Below, one piece after another: positions 8,666 to 16,766 of a stretch of 46,618 bases of DNA (position 1 is the stretch's first letter; the number at the start of each line of letters is the position of its first letter). Origin of the DNA: Phycisphaerae bacterium (GTDB lineage Bacteria > Planctomycetota > Phycisphaerae > SM23-33). Location of the stretch: positions 1 through 46,618 of the forward strand of contig PUND01000009.1 of assembly GCA_003551645.1 (NCBI GenBank), in the 5' to 3' direction. The translations under genes and the position numbers were made by a program. The notes under the pieces were generated by a model. The model was not told the DNA's origin. It ran no database searches and was given only the letters and a program-made list of their open reading frames with translations.

Positions 8666-9835
8666 TCACTCCGGCTCTATTCGGAACAGGCCGCCGTCCT
8701 CTTCGTCGGTCAGTATGTAGATGTGACCGTCGGGTCCCTGCGAGACCTCTCGCACGCGGCTGCCGATGGTCAGCCGCTCCTGGCCGGTCACGTTGCCGTC
8801 CTCGTCCAGTTCGATCCGCCTCACATCCTGCGCTCGCAGCCCCCCGCTGAGCAGACTGCCCCGCCAGTCCGGGAAGTACTCAGCGGTGTAGAACTCCAGT
8901 CCCGACGGCGCATGCGCCGGCGTCCAGACGACTTTGGGGTTCTCCATGCTCTCGACATCGTCGCTTCCGATTGGCATCCCCGTGCGGTAGTCCCGCCCCA
9001 GCGTCTGGAGCGGCCAGCCGTAGTTGCGGCCGGGCTTGAGCAGGTTCAGCTCATCCCCGCCGCGCGGGCCGTGCTCGTTGGCCCAGATTCTCCCGGAACG
9101 CGGGTCAAGGGCCAGTCCCTGATTGTTGCGATGGCCGTAGGTCCATATCTCCGGCAGCGCATCGTCGTTGTCGATGAAGGGGTTGTCGGGCGCCGGCTCG
9201 CCGTCTTCTGTCAGCCGGACGATCGAGCCGAGGTGGCTTTGCAGCTTCTGGCCGTGGTCGCGGGCGGGGATGCCGTCTATCTGCAGCGGCGGGTTGCCGC
9301 CGTCGCCGACGGGCATCAGCAGCGTGCCGTCGGGTAGCCACAGCAGACGCGAGCCGAAATGCTGCCCGTCGGGCTTATCCGGCACGACCCTGAAAAGCTC
9401 CTCGATGTCCTCGATACGCTCTCCGTCATAGACGCCTCTGACCAGCACGGTGCGGTTGGCGTGCCGGTCGCCGGTGCTCAGCGTCATGTACACCCGCATC
9501 TCGCCCTCGGTGTCCTCCGGATGCAGCGCGATATCCAGCAGCCCGCCCTGGCCGCCGGTGAACACTTCCGGCATTCCATCGGTCGGAACCTCGGTGAACT
9601 CCTCGCCGTCAAAGAGAACCACCATTGCGTCGTCGCGGGCCGTCACCAGGGCGTTTCCATCCGGCAGCCACGCCAGACCCCAGGGATGCCTTATGCCCCT
9701 GGCCACGGTCACCAGTCGCCAGTCCTCGGCCTCCTCGGGCGGGCCGGTCGGCTCCAGCGGAAGCCCGCCGCACGCGCCGGCAAAACCGCCAAGCAGTACC
9801 GCAACGAGTGTCGTCAGAAATATTGACGCTTTCAT
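8666..9835 (-). CDS. PQQ-type soluble aldose sugar dehydrogenase (GSDH family)
   Basis: ATG 9835 follows GGAGGTGA. The 389-residue protein starts with an export signal ending in GFAGAC, where Cys22 could be a lipobox cysteine. The body has GSDH/YliI-type propeller motifs: RGIRHPWGLAWLPDG, the GGLLDIALHP block, DGQHFGSRLLWLPDGTLLMP, GSIVRLTEDGE, GHRNNQGLALDP and EHGPRGGDELNLLKPGRNYGW. Family enzymes oxidise aldose sugars in the periplasm with PQQ bound by conserved His and Arg residues. No PQQ synthesis genes are in the window, so the cofactor supply is not shown. It is transcribed toward the neighbouring pseudogene. Confidence 0.85.
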   Translation of the reverse strand: MKASIFLTTLVAVLLGGFAGACGGLPLEPTGPPEEAEDWRLVTVARGIRHPWGLAWLPDGNALVTARDDAMVVLFDGEEFTEVPTDGMPEVFTGGQGGLLDIALHPEDTEGEMRVYMTLSTGDRHANRTVLVRGVYDGERIEDIEELFRVVPDKPDGQHFGSRLLWLPDGTLLMPVGDGGNPPLQIDGIPARDHGQKLQSHLGSIVRLTEDGEPAPDNPFIDNDDALPEIWTYGHRNNQGLALDPRSGRIWANEHGPRGGDELNLLKPGRNYGWPLQTLGRDYRTGMPIGSDDVESMENPKVVWTPAHAPSGLEFYTAEYFPDWRGSLLSGGLRAQDVRRIELDEDGNVTGQERLTIGSRVREVSQGPDGHIYILTDEEDGGLFRIEPE

Positions 9836-10139
9836 GAGTCACCTCCGGTCATTTCCGCAAGCTCGATGCACCGCCGACGGACAGCCCGAACCCGCACACG
9901 GCCGAGCCGCACCGACAGATACCGCCGGCTATGTCTAATCTTAGCCCGGCTTTTTCACGAATACGGTGTTTCTTTGCGAACAGGTCGTGGTGGGGCGCCT
10001 CGGCGGCGGTGAAACCAGTGGCCGGCCGCAATCGGGGCGTTGCCGGCCCACGGAGTTGTCCGCCAACACGTGGGCATTAGCTTTTGGTAAGGTTTACCGG
10101 CCGTGCGGCCTCTCGTCCGCAGGCGGCGCGGCCGTGGAC
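9836..10139. other. Intergenic gap with nothing recognisable
   Basis: About 300 bases separate the start of the sugar dehydrogenase from the end of the minus-strand lipoprotein gene. I see no gene, repeat or clear promoter; it must hold the dehydrogenase's own promoter. Confidence 0.5.
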
Positions 10140-11456
10140 CTACTGCTCCAAGTCCAGAGGCGGCAGGATATCCGCCGGCCAGTCCACTTCCAGCTCCCGC
10201 ATCGAGCCGTCTGTTCGGACACGGTAGAGCCGATCCTGCCGGATGAGCCAGACGTCCTCGTTGCCGCGCCAGCCGGGGATCACCGTCACATCGCCGCGAT
10301 ATCCCGTCCGTTCTTGCGTTACGATGTGTTCCTGTCCGGTTTTCAGGTCGAGAAGGACGGCCGCCGAGTCGCCCACGACCATCACGTATCGCCCGTCGGC
10401 GGAGGCGGAGAAGGTGCGGACAGTGTTGATTATCTCCGGCAATTCCACCGGCTCGATCTTCGAGCTGTCGTCGATCACATCGTCTTCGCCCGGGACGACA
10501 CGGTACAGCAGCAGTCGCGTACTCCGCCGGGCGGGGGCTGGTAGCTCGAGCCGTCCGGAACTGATCAACAGGTCGTCTCCAACGGTCTGCACGCGAACGG
10601 CCGGGTGGGAGGTGAGCAAAGCCACCTGGCCTTCAACCCGCGCCGGCAGGGCCGGCTCGCCGGCGACATCGCGGACCTCTGCCTTCAGCAGCCGCGCGAC
10701 CCCGTTGCCCTCGATCCGGTCAACGGCGAAGACCGCACCCCCATCACTCGACCAGGCCAGTGTCGGCAACAGGCGGTCGGCCAGCGCGTATGCGGGGTCG
10801 CCGCCGTCCAGCGGCGCAACCAGCATCCCCCGGCCATCCACCACACAGCCCAGAAGCTCACCGTCAGGCCCGACCTCCAACGCCCTGTGCCGCAGCAGCG
10901 AAAAGTCGAGCCGGCGGACCCGCTCCAACTGTTTGCCGTCGCTGAGCCGGCAGAGCAACAGTTCCGATCCGCTTATCTCCAGCGGCTCCGGGGCATCTTC
11001 CGGCAAGGCCTCCTTCAGGGCGTCTTGATGATGGTCGCGAAGGTATAATAGCGTCAGCAGTTCGACGTCCGGCCGCCGGCAGATTGCCTGCAGCTTCGGC
11101 CGGAGTCGCTCTGGGTCATCCCGGTAGCGGGTAAGGTCCGGCGCAATACGGTCGCCGAAGTCCTCCAGCGCCGACCTGCACTCGTCGGGCAGCGATCCGG
11201 CGACATCATCCCATCCCACGTCGGCGTGTTCGACGGCCGTCACAAAGTGCTCGCCGTCCGGAGCCCATGCCACGGCCGTAACGTTCTCCAGCAGAGGTTC
11301 GGACAACTCTCCGTCGATGTCGCAGACATGCAGGGTTTTTTCGCCGACGACGAGGGCCTTCCGGCCGTCGGGACACCAGCTAATCAGTTCGCGTGGATAG
11401 CAGCCGAACAATAACAGCCCCGTCAAAGCAAGCGCCACAGGCAGTCTTGTTGACAT
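10140..11456 (-). CDS. Lipoprotein with WD40/TolB-like beta-propeller repeats
   Basis: ATG 11456 is chosen because AAGGAAAGGGA stands just upstream and the N-terminus is a lipoprotein signal, MSTRLPVALALTGLLLFGCY, with Cys19 as the lipidated residue. A longer open frame up to 11663 runs into a non-coding repeat and is rejected. Propeller blades are suggested by repeated W.PDG patterns (SWCPDGRKALVV, AWAPDGEHFVTAV, AWSSDGGAVFAVD, SASADGRYVMVVG). The expected location is a membrane leaflet facing the periplasm. I cannot name a substrate or partner. It stands alone between gaps. Confidence 0.7.
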   Translation of the reverse strand: MSTRLPVALALTGLLLFGCYPRELISWCPDGRKALVVGEKTLHVCDIDGELSEPLLENVTAVAWAPDGEHFVTAVEHADVGWDDVAGSLPDECRSALEDFGDRIAPDLTRYRDDPERLRPKLQAICRRPDVELLTLLYLRDHHQDALKEALPEDAPEPLEISGSELLLCRLSDGKQLERVRRLDFSLLRHRALEVGPDGELLGCVVDGRGMLVAPLDGGDPAYALADRLLPTLAWSSDGGAVFAVDRIEGNGVARLLKAEVRDVAGEPALPARVEGQVALLTSHPAVRVQTVGDDLLISSGRLELPAPARRSTRLLLYRVVPGEDDVIDDSSKIEPVELPEIINTVRTFSASADGRYVMVVGDSAAVLLDLKTGQEHIVTQERTGYRGDVTVIPGWRGNEDVWLIRQDRLYRVRTDGSMRELEVDWPADILPPLDLEQ

Positions 11457-11573
11457 GGTCCCTTTCCTTCCTTTCGCGGCGACCCGCCCGGTTGACGAAT
11501 AAACGCCGGCCGGCTCGCCCTGTCTTGGCGAGCTTTGTGGCAGATCCACATCCGGAGTCTGTTTAGCGAGTAG

Positions 11574-11794
11574 AACGGGCCGGCACGAACCGCTACACGT
11601 GCGCCTTCCGTGCCGCCCCTTCGGGACTCTTGGTTTTTGGGCACTCCCGGACCGAGGCCTCACGGCTCCCGGCTATCCGCATATCGGCCCTGCGGGCCTC
11701 CCGCCCGGCCGGGTTGCGTATCTCCCGATACGTCCCTCGGCCAAGCCGTCCGCAGTGTACCTCACCGTAACAGTCCCGTCGACAACACGTTGCC
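11574..11794 (+). repeat. 221-bp structured repeat, copy A (right half of a larger element)
   Basis: This segment aligns without gaps to 13206-13426, with about 200 of 221 positions identical by hand count, in the same orientation. It is rich in small GC hairpins. It has no ribosome binding site and several equally open frames, so it looks like a mobile or RNA-forming repeat and not a gene. It lies directly downstream of the orphan membrane-protein gene that ends at 11806. Confidence 0.8.
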
Positions 11795-11805
11795 AACCAC
11801 ACTCG

Positions 11806-12576
11806 CTAGAAATCTCGTGCGGCCTCTCGTGCGCGCTGCGCTCTATCCTCTCGTATCTGGTCAACAATCGGCTCGTACACCATGTACAAAGTAGGAACCT
11901 TTGTTTTCGATGCGGAGCACAGCTCAAGAAACATCAGGACGTCCTCACGATTCCAATACCATTCTTCCCACAGTACCCTTGGTCGCTGTCCTTCACCGAA
12001 CGTAGCGAACACCGCGTCCCTGAAGGCGCGCCAGTCAGCGTTTTTCGCCCTGATTTTAACACTATACAAGTGGTCCTTGTAGGTTAGATACTTGATAGAC
12101 TTTAGCTCCGCCCCACCAATTGTGAGGTGGTCTTCTCGGCTAAGATAGGCCGCCTTTTCTTCATCTCTGTCTATCAATACCATCTCAGCCATATCACTAA
12201 TGTCCGTGCCCCACCTTATCCCACGGAAGCCTTCCCATCTACTCAAGTCATTCATCTCACGGTGGTCTTCATCTGATTCTTCTTCCGGTTGCTCTTCCCG
12301 TGCTAGTCCGCGATGTCTGGCCTCTCTCCTCTGTCGGTGCCATTCTTCACTTACCTCTCTAAGTTCCTCTGCCATTTCGTCCGACATCTCTGAGAGGTAT
12401 GGTGGCGGCACTGGAGTGGCTGCAGGTGGCTGGGTCGGGTCGTCGGGCGAATCGGGGACATCTGAACTGGGGTCGTCAAGATAAACACCTAGTACCCCCA
12501 ACACCAATCCCAGCACCGAGGTTGACACGAGAGCGCCGATGATAAACATCGGTCGGTTCTTTACTGAACGGTTCAT
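11806..12576 (-). CDS. Orphan membrane-anchored protein, atypical base composition
   Basis: ATG 12576 follows GGAAGGAGAATGACC. The 256-residue product has one N-terminal membrane helix (residues 9-32), a Pro/Asp-rich linker with PPAATPVPPP, a charged coiled-coil-like stretch (about 62-106) and a folded C-terminal part beginning WEGFRGIRWGTDISDMAEM. The last motif resembles small bacterial domains that start with F.GI.WGT. Codons use far more A and T than neighbouring genes, a sign of foreign origin. The gene lies between two direct copies of a 221-bp repeat. Function is unknown. Confidence 0.65.
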   Translation of the reverse strand: MNRSVKNRPMFIIGALVSTSVLGLVLGVLGVYLDDPSSDVPDSPDDPTQPPAATPVPPPYLSEMSDEMAEELREVSEEWHRQRREARHRGLAREEQPEEESDEDHREMNDLSRWEGFRGIRWGTDISDMAEMVLIDRDEEKAAYLSREDHLTIGGAELKSIKYLTYKDHLYSVKIRAKNADWRAFRDAVFATFGEGQRPRVLWEEWYWNREDVLMFLELCSASKTKVPTLYMVYEPIVDQIREDRAQRAREAARDF

Positions 12577-12791
12577 AGGTCATTCTCCTTCCACCGCCTC
12601 GCGGGCAGCCTGTTCGCGGCAGCATTTGTAAACACGTGCGCACATGCCATCCGCGTCCGCTCCGTCCACAGTTGCCCTCACTTGCTAAATCAGTCGGTCT
12701 TGGCTTTTGATCTCATCTAGCAACCGCTCGATTTTCGCTTCTCGCGTCTCGATTCTCTGGTCGCGGAGGCGTATACAGTCTTCGTCCTCGC

Positions 12792-12884
12792 GTCTCAATC
12801 CCCACTCGCGTGGAGAGGCACGATTACTGTAGAATATTGGCCTTGTTCTATGGCGTTTTAATTCCCACGCGCGTGGGGAGGCAC
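12792..12884 (-). CRISPR. Two-repeat CRISPR relic with one 33-base spacer
   Basis: Two 30-base units, 12792-12821 and 12855-12884, match at 25 of 30 positions and enclose a 33-base spacer (12822-12854). Read on the minus strand they start GTGCCTC, contain the palindrome CCCACGCGCGTGGG in the second unit, and end ATTGAGAC or ATTAAAAC, like the classical ATTGAAAC repeat end. Repeat and spacer lengths are right for a class 1 array. No cas gene is in the window, and the five differences suggest decay. With only two units, chance cannot be fully excluded. Confidence 0.6.
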
Positions 12885-13076
12885 AAGATTTTTTTGGGTG
12901 CCTGCTGCGATTGAGGCCCAACATGGGACACATTGTTCACTGTTGGCGTATTGGAAATGCTACCGGCTTGCCTTTCGCCATGCAAGCATGATTCCTGTGG
13001 AGTTATACAGCCGGAAGGCGCCTTTTCCGGTCTGGAGGCAGGCGAAGCCATGCGGCTGCCTAGCATCGGTACAGCA

Positions 13077-13163
13077 AGTAGGCCGGCAACAGGCGTCGTT
13101 TGCCTCTTGCCGACGTGTTGACCGCAATCCCAGGCACGCAGGGCCGTAACGAAATCTGCCGGG
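13077..13163 (+). repeat. 87-bp hairpin repeat, copy 1 (left half of the larger element)
   Basis: The segment matches 14608-14694 at 82 of 87 positions, in the same orientation. Its main feature is an inverted repeat; here the arms (about 13082-13094 and 13102-13114) have two mismatches. It lies 42 bases before copy B of the 221-bp repeat, so 13077-13426 may be the complete element. Confidence 0.75.
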
Positions 13164-13205
13164 CCCGTCAGCATCCGAAGGGCTGTTCCGTAGCATTCGA
13201 GGCCC

Positions 13206-13426
13206 AACGGGCCGGCACGAACCGCTACACGTGCGCCTTCCGTGCCGCCCCTTCGGGGCTAACCGTTTTTGGGCACTCTCGGACCGGGGCCTCACGGCTC
13301 CCGGCTATTCGCATATCGGCCCTTCGGGCCTCTCGCCCGGCCGCGTTGCGTATCTGCCGGCACGTTCCTCGGCCGGGCCGTCCGCAGTGTACCTCACCGT
13401 AACATTCCCGCCGGCAACAAGTTGCC
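13206..13426 (+). repeat. 221-bp structured repeat, copy B
   Basis: This is the second, gap-free copy of the segment at 11574-11794. It contains short hairpins such as GCCCCTTCGGGGC and GGCCCTTCGGGCC. Differences are spread along the length without indels. Together with the 87-bp unit at 13077 it forms the only apparently full-length copy. The rest of the 12577-13526 gap holds the CRISPR relic and a possible coding tail (12685-12791, minus strand), with nothing else recognisable. Confidence 0.8.
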
Positions 13427-13526
13427 GACATACTCGCTGCTGGCAAGTAGTCTTGGTACCTTTGTTGGGGCCTATGTTCCGCCAATGCATGCAGTCAGCC
13501 CCACAGGCTGACTGCGGCCCCGCCAA

Positions 13527-14327
13527 TTAACGTCGTCGCCGACGGCCCAACAGGACCAGCCCACCGGCTGCCAGCAGGCCTAACGTTGCCGGTTCGGGTA
13601 TCGCCAGAAGTTTTGAGCCCTCATCATTCCAGGTAATCTCCGTGGTCCATGTGCCGGCTACATCAAACCATTGGCCGGTAAGAGTACCGGTTCCGACTAC
13701 CTTGTAGTGCGTGACGCCGTTGACAACATCATATTCTTCCAGCTCCAGGCCTTCAGCGGCTTCGAAGCTGTGACCGTCCAGCGTAACGACGGTTTCGTGG
13801 CGTGCTTGCAACTCGGAGATCAAACCACCGCTGATGTCCACGTTGGCCCAGTCTATAATCTCAAAAGTGTCGTCAAAAACGCCACCAGTGACGGTCGTAT
13901 AGCTCTCGCCCCGCGCGGTTACACGGTCAACATAGCCGCCAGTGACCTTCAGCGTGCTGTTGTCGCGGATAAACATGTCAGTACATTCGCCTCCGGCGGT
14001 CTCTATGGTGCTGTCGTCGCGGGCTTCCAGCCAGGTGACCTTGCCTTCATCGGTGATATGTATCGTGCCCTCATCCCAAGCATACGGGGCGTCCACTTCA
14101 CCGGCGACAACGTTCAACTGCGAGGCGTCATTGACCTCGGCGTCGTCGATGAAGCCACCTTCCAGCACATCAGCGCTGCTTTCGTCAAAAAGCACTCCCT
14201 CATCATAGCTGTCGGTGACGTCCTTGTGGTCATCGTCGAACAGCATAAACGTGTCAGCCCCGGCCGTTGCTGCGAGGATCCCGAGAACTCCCATTACCAT
14301 CGCGATAATTGAGGTTTTCGCAAACAT
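13527..14327 (-). CDS. PEP-CTERM protein with repetitive beta-strand (polymer-like) ectodomain
   Basis: ATG 14327 is chosen because CAGGAGGTG precedes it and a signal peptide follows (SIIAMVMGVLGILAATAGAD). The 266-residue product has a repetitive Asp/Gly/Thr-rich ectodomain with steps such as GGFIDDAEVNDASQLNV, DNSTLKVTGGYVDRVTARG and TVTGGVFDDTFEIIDWANVD, which look like rungs of a right-handed beta-helix. It ends with AIPEPATLGLLAAGG and an RRRRR tail, the exosortase signal. A surface or biofilm role is inferred. Copies of the 87-bp repeat lie on both sides of the gene. Confidence 0.8.
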   Translation of the reverse strand: MFAKTSIIAMVMGVLGILAATAGADTFMLFDDDHKDVTDSYDEGVLFDESSADVLEGGFIDDAEVNDASQLNVVAGEVDAPYAWDEGTIHITDEGKVTWLEARDDSTIETAGGECTDMFIRDNSTLKVTGGYVDRVTARGESYTTVTGGVFDDTFEIIDWANVDISGGLISELQARHETVVTLDGHSFEAAEGLELEEYDVVNGVTHYKVVGTGTLTGQWFDVAGTWTTEITWNDEGSKLLAIPEPATLGLLAAGGLVLLGRRRRR

Positions 14328-14607
14328 TGTTGTAAGCACCTCCTGCATAGAAAGTTGGTAAAACGTAACCGAGCGGAACGTCCGCACGATTTTTGCCGAG
14401 CTTCAGGCCGTCCGGCTGAGCATCCGGACGACAGGCACACAGATATCATTTGCTTTGCGTGTGTCTGGCTTACAACTGAGTTTTTTGAGCTTTTTTGGCC
14501 AGACCACCCCGGAGAAGGCCAGCGAGCAATCCGGCCTCGGTCGCGTTATTTTATGCACCGCAGCCCCCGCTTTCAAAAAAATCCATCACGCTCGAACAAA
14601 ACGAGCG

Positions 14608-14694
14608 AGTAGGTCGGCAAGAGGCCTCGTTTGCCTCTTGCCGACGTGTTGACCGCAATCCCAGGCCCGCAGGGCCGTAACGAAATCTGTCGGG
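14608..14694 (+). repeat. 87-bp hairpin repeat, copy 2
   Basis: This copy has a perfect 13-bp inverted repeat, GTCGGCAAGAGGC and GCCTCTTGCCGAC around a 7-base loop, followed by a smaller GGCCC/GGGCC hairpin. It is preceded by another hairpin (CGCTCG...CGAGCG, about 14589-14607). The remainder of the 14328-14720 gap carries no gene. The position is just downstream of htpX and upstream of the PEP-CTERM gene. Confidence 0.75.
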
Positions 14695-14720
14695 ACTCAG
14701 GACAAGCAATCCGCAATGGC

Positions 14721-15668
14721 TTAGACCGTCAGCGACATTATGCGCTTCACGCGGTCGCCGATTGGCGGATGGGTCTGCATGAAGTTCCTGGAGCGGTCTT
14801 CGTAGTTCTTGATCGGGTGTACGATGTACAGCGGCGCGGTGGCGCGGTTGGCCACCTCGAGAACCTCCGTGTCGCCGGAGAGTTTCGCAAGAGCGGCCGC
14901 CAGCCCGTCGGGGTTTCGGGTAAGCTCCACGGCCGCGGCGTCGGCGAGGTATTCCCGCTGGCGGGATATCGCCAGGTGCAGCAGTTTGGCGAGTATCGGC
15001 GTGATTATCGCTAACACAATCGCGACGATCACAAGTATGGCCTCGGCGCCGCCGCCTCCCCTGCCGCCCCGACCGCGGGAAGACGACCGCCGCCTGCCGC
15101 GCCCCGCCCCGAACCACAAGCTCCGCAGGAACACATCGCACAGCAGTACCAGCGTGCCGACCAGCACGGCCGTCAGTGTCGCGTAGAGAATGTCGTAGTT
15201 GCGAACATGGCTAAGCTCGTGGGCCATCACGCCCTGAAGCTCCGCGCGTGTGAGCTTTTCGCGAAGCCCTCGGGTAATCGCCACGGCCGCGTGCTTCGGG
15301 TCTCTGCCGGTGGCGAAGGCGTTCATGGCGCGGTCTTCGATGATATACACCTTCGGCACCGGGACGCCGCCGGCGATGGCCATCTCCTCGACCACGTTGT
15401 AAAGCTGCGGGTCGTCGTCCTTTTCGATCTGCCTGGCCTTCGACATCGCCAGAAGCGCCGACGAGCCGCCGAAATAGCTTGTCAGCGTCAAGATGAACGC
15501 GACCGCTGCGGCTATGACAGCCACCGCGATGCTGAAATACCAGTCGCCGCCCCAGACATAGCCGATGAGCAGCCCCAGCCCCACGAACAGCAGCATGAAA
15601 ACACCTATCAGCAAAAAGGTGTTCCGCTTGTTATGCGCTATCAGTGTGTGAAAAGTCTGGGCGGCCAT
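14721..15668 (-). CDS. htpX: HtpX-like M48 membrane zinc metalloprotease
   Basis: The 315-residue protein has N-terminal membrane helices (about 19-37 and 43-66), then RAMNAFATGRDPKHAAVAIT and the zinc-binding HELSH at 150-154. Further hydrophobic segments and REYLADAAAVELTRNPDGLA follow, carrying the third zinc ligand. HtpX proteases degrade misfolded membrane proteins. An Arg/Gly/Ser-rich loop (GRGRRRSSSRGRGG, about residue 187-200) between helices is unusual and low in complexity. It lies downstream of lemA on the same strand, a pairing seen in many bacteria, but separated by about 310 bp of tandem repeats. Start ATG 15668 has no strong ribosome binding site. Confidence 0.9.
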   Translation of the reverse strand: MAAQTFHTLIAHNKRNTFLLIGVFMLLFVGLGLLIGYVWGGDWYFSIAVAVIAAAVAFILTLTSYFGGSSALLAMSKARQIEKDDDPQLYNVVEEMAIAGGVPVPKVYIIEDRAMNAFATGRDPKHAAVAITRGLREKLTRAELQGVMAHELSHVRNYDILYATLTAVLVGTLVLLCDVFLRSLWFGAGRGRRRSSSRGRGGRGGGGAEAILVIVAIVLAIITPILAKLLHLAISRQREYLADAAAVELTRNPDGLAAALAKLSGDTEVLEVANRATAPLYIVHPIKNYEDRSRNFMQTHPPIGDRVKRIMSLTV

Positions 15669-15679
15669 TGGTCTGGATG

Positions 15680-15971
15680 CTGGTTAATTGGTTAACTGGT
15701 TGACTGGTTGAACAGTTAATCCGTTGAGCCGTTCGCCTGGCGGCGGCAGAGCGTCAGGTCGGCGATCCGCATTGCCTGTGGGCCGACCAACGGCGTCGGG
15801 CGGTGCCGGGCAGGTATGCTCGGCCTACGGCAATTCGCGATTCGCCATTCGCGGTTCGCGATTCTGTCAGGCAAGTATGCCCGATCTACCACTACGCAGG
15901 GCAAACCCGGTTACCGGTTCCAGGTTCCGGGTTCCGCGTTCCAGGTTCCGGGTTACTGGCTACCGGCTACC
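15680..15971. repeat. Three short tandem arrays of 8-mers and 7-mers
   Basis: Bases 15680-15735 are about seven octamers of the type CTGGTTAA/CTGGTTGA. Bases 15830-15864 are five heptamers (GCAATTC, GCGATTC, GCCATTC, GCGGTTC, GCGATTC). Bases 15909-15971 are nine heptamers of the type GGTTCCG. The units vary by one or two bases but keep exact period. The whole htpX-lemA spacer is made mostly of such arrays, with no gene. Confidence 0.8.
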
Positions 15972-15978
15972 GTCGTTG

Positions 15979-16533
15979 TCAGAACTTTACCTGCGGGGCC
16001 TCGCGGTGCGTCGGGTCTTCGATCTCGAAGTATTCCCTCGGCTTGAAGCTGAACATGCCGGCCACCACGCTGTTGGGGAACTTCTGCCTGGCGGTGTTGT
16101 ATTCCGCGGCCGCGGTGTTGTAGTGCTGCCTGGCGAAGGCGATGCGGTTTTCAGTGCTGGTAAGCTCTTCGTGGAGCTGTGCGAAGTTCTCGTTGGCCTT
16201 GAGGTTGGGGTAGCTCTCGGACAGCGCGAAGAGCTGCCGCAGCGCCCCGGTGAGCATGTTCTCGGCCTGCTCCTGCTGTTTGACGCCCTGTGCCTGCACC
16301 GCCTGGTTGCGGGCCTGGATGACGTTTTCCAGCGTCTCGCGCTCGTGGGAGGCGTAGCCCTTGACCGTCTCGACCAGATTGGGGATAAGGTCGTGTCGGC
16401 GCTTCAACTGAACGTCGATCTGGCTCCACGCCTCGTTACACCGCACACGCTTGGTAATGAGCGTGTTGTAAATCACGATGAACGAGAGCACGACCAGCAC
16501 CAGCAGCGCTATGATGATCCACAGTATCCACAT
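15979..16533 (-). CDS. lemA: LemA family membrane protein
   Basis: ATG 16533 follows AGGAAAGGAAACGCCT. The protein has 184 residues. One N-terminal membrane helix (WILWIIIALLVLVVLSFIVI) is followed by the LemA core: VRCNEAWSQIDVQLKRRHDL, IPNLVETVKGYASHE, ETLENVIQARNQAV, then YPNLKANENFAQLHEELTST and ENRIAFARQHYN, ending near FSFKPREYFEIEDP. LemA proteins form coiled-coil helical bundles next to the membrane; their biochemical role is unsettled. The gene order lemA then htpX suggests a shared job in membrane protein quality control. Confidence 0.93.
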   Translation of the reverse strand: MWILWIIIALLVLVVLSFIVIYNTLITKRVRCNEAWSQIDVQLKRRHDLIPNLVETVKGYASHERETLENVIQARNQAVQAQGVKQQEQAENMLTGALRQLFALSESYPNLKANENFAQLHEELTSTENRIAFARQHYNTAAAEYNTARQKFPNSVVAGMFSFKPREYFEIEDPTHREAPQVKF

Positions 16534-16766
16534 AGGCGTTTCCTTTCCTGACAGGCGCCCCTCGGCAGGGCCTTTCCGGCCGGTCGATAAGCTAACGCCG
16601 CCAATCGCCCGACGCAAGACACATTCGCCGGCAAAAATCGCCCCCGTCCGCGGCTCATGCTGGCAAACAAACCCTTGCCGCCGGCCAAGTACCGGTTTAG
16701 AAGCTACATGTCCCGGCCGGCGAGAGGCCGACGCACAGGATGACCGCCCAGCGAAGGAGCCGACGG

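Noticed and set aside
11599-11800. Parallel open frames inside both copies of the 221-bp repeat
   Set aside because: Several frames are open on both strands, substitutions are frequently non-synonymous, and there is no ribosome binding site, so the repeat is not treated as coding.
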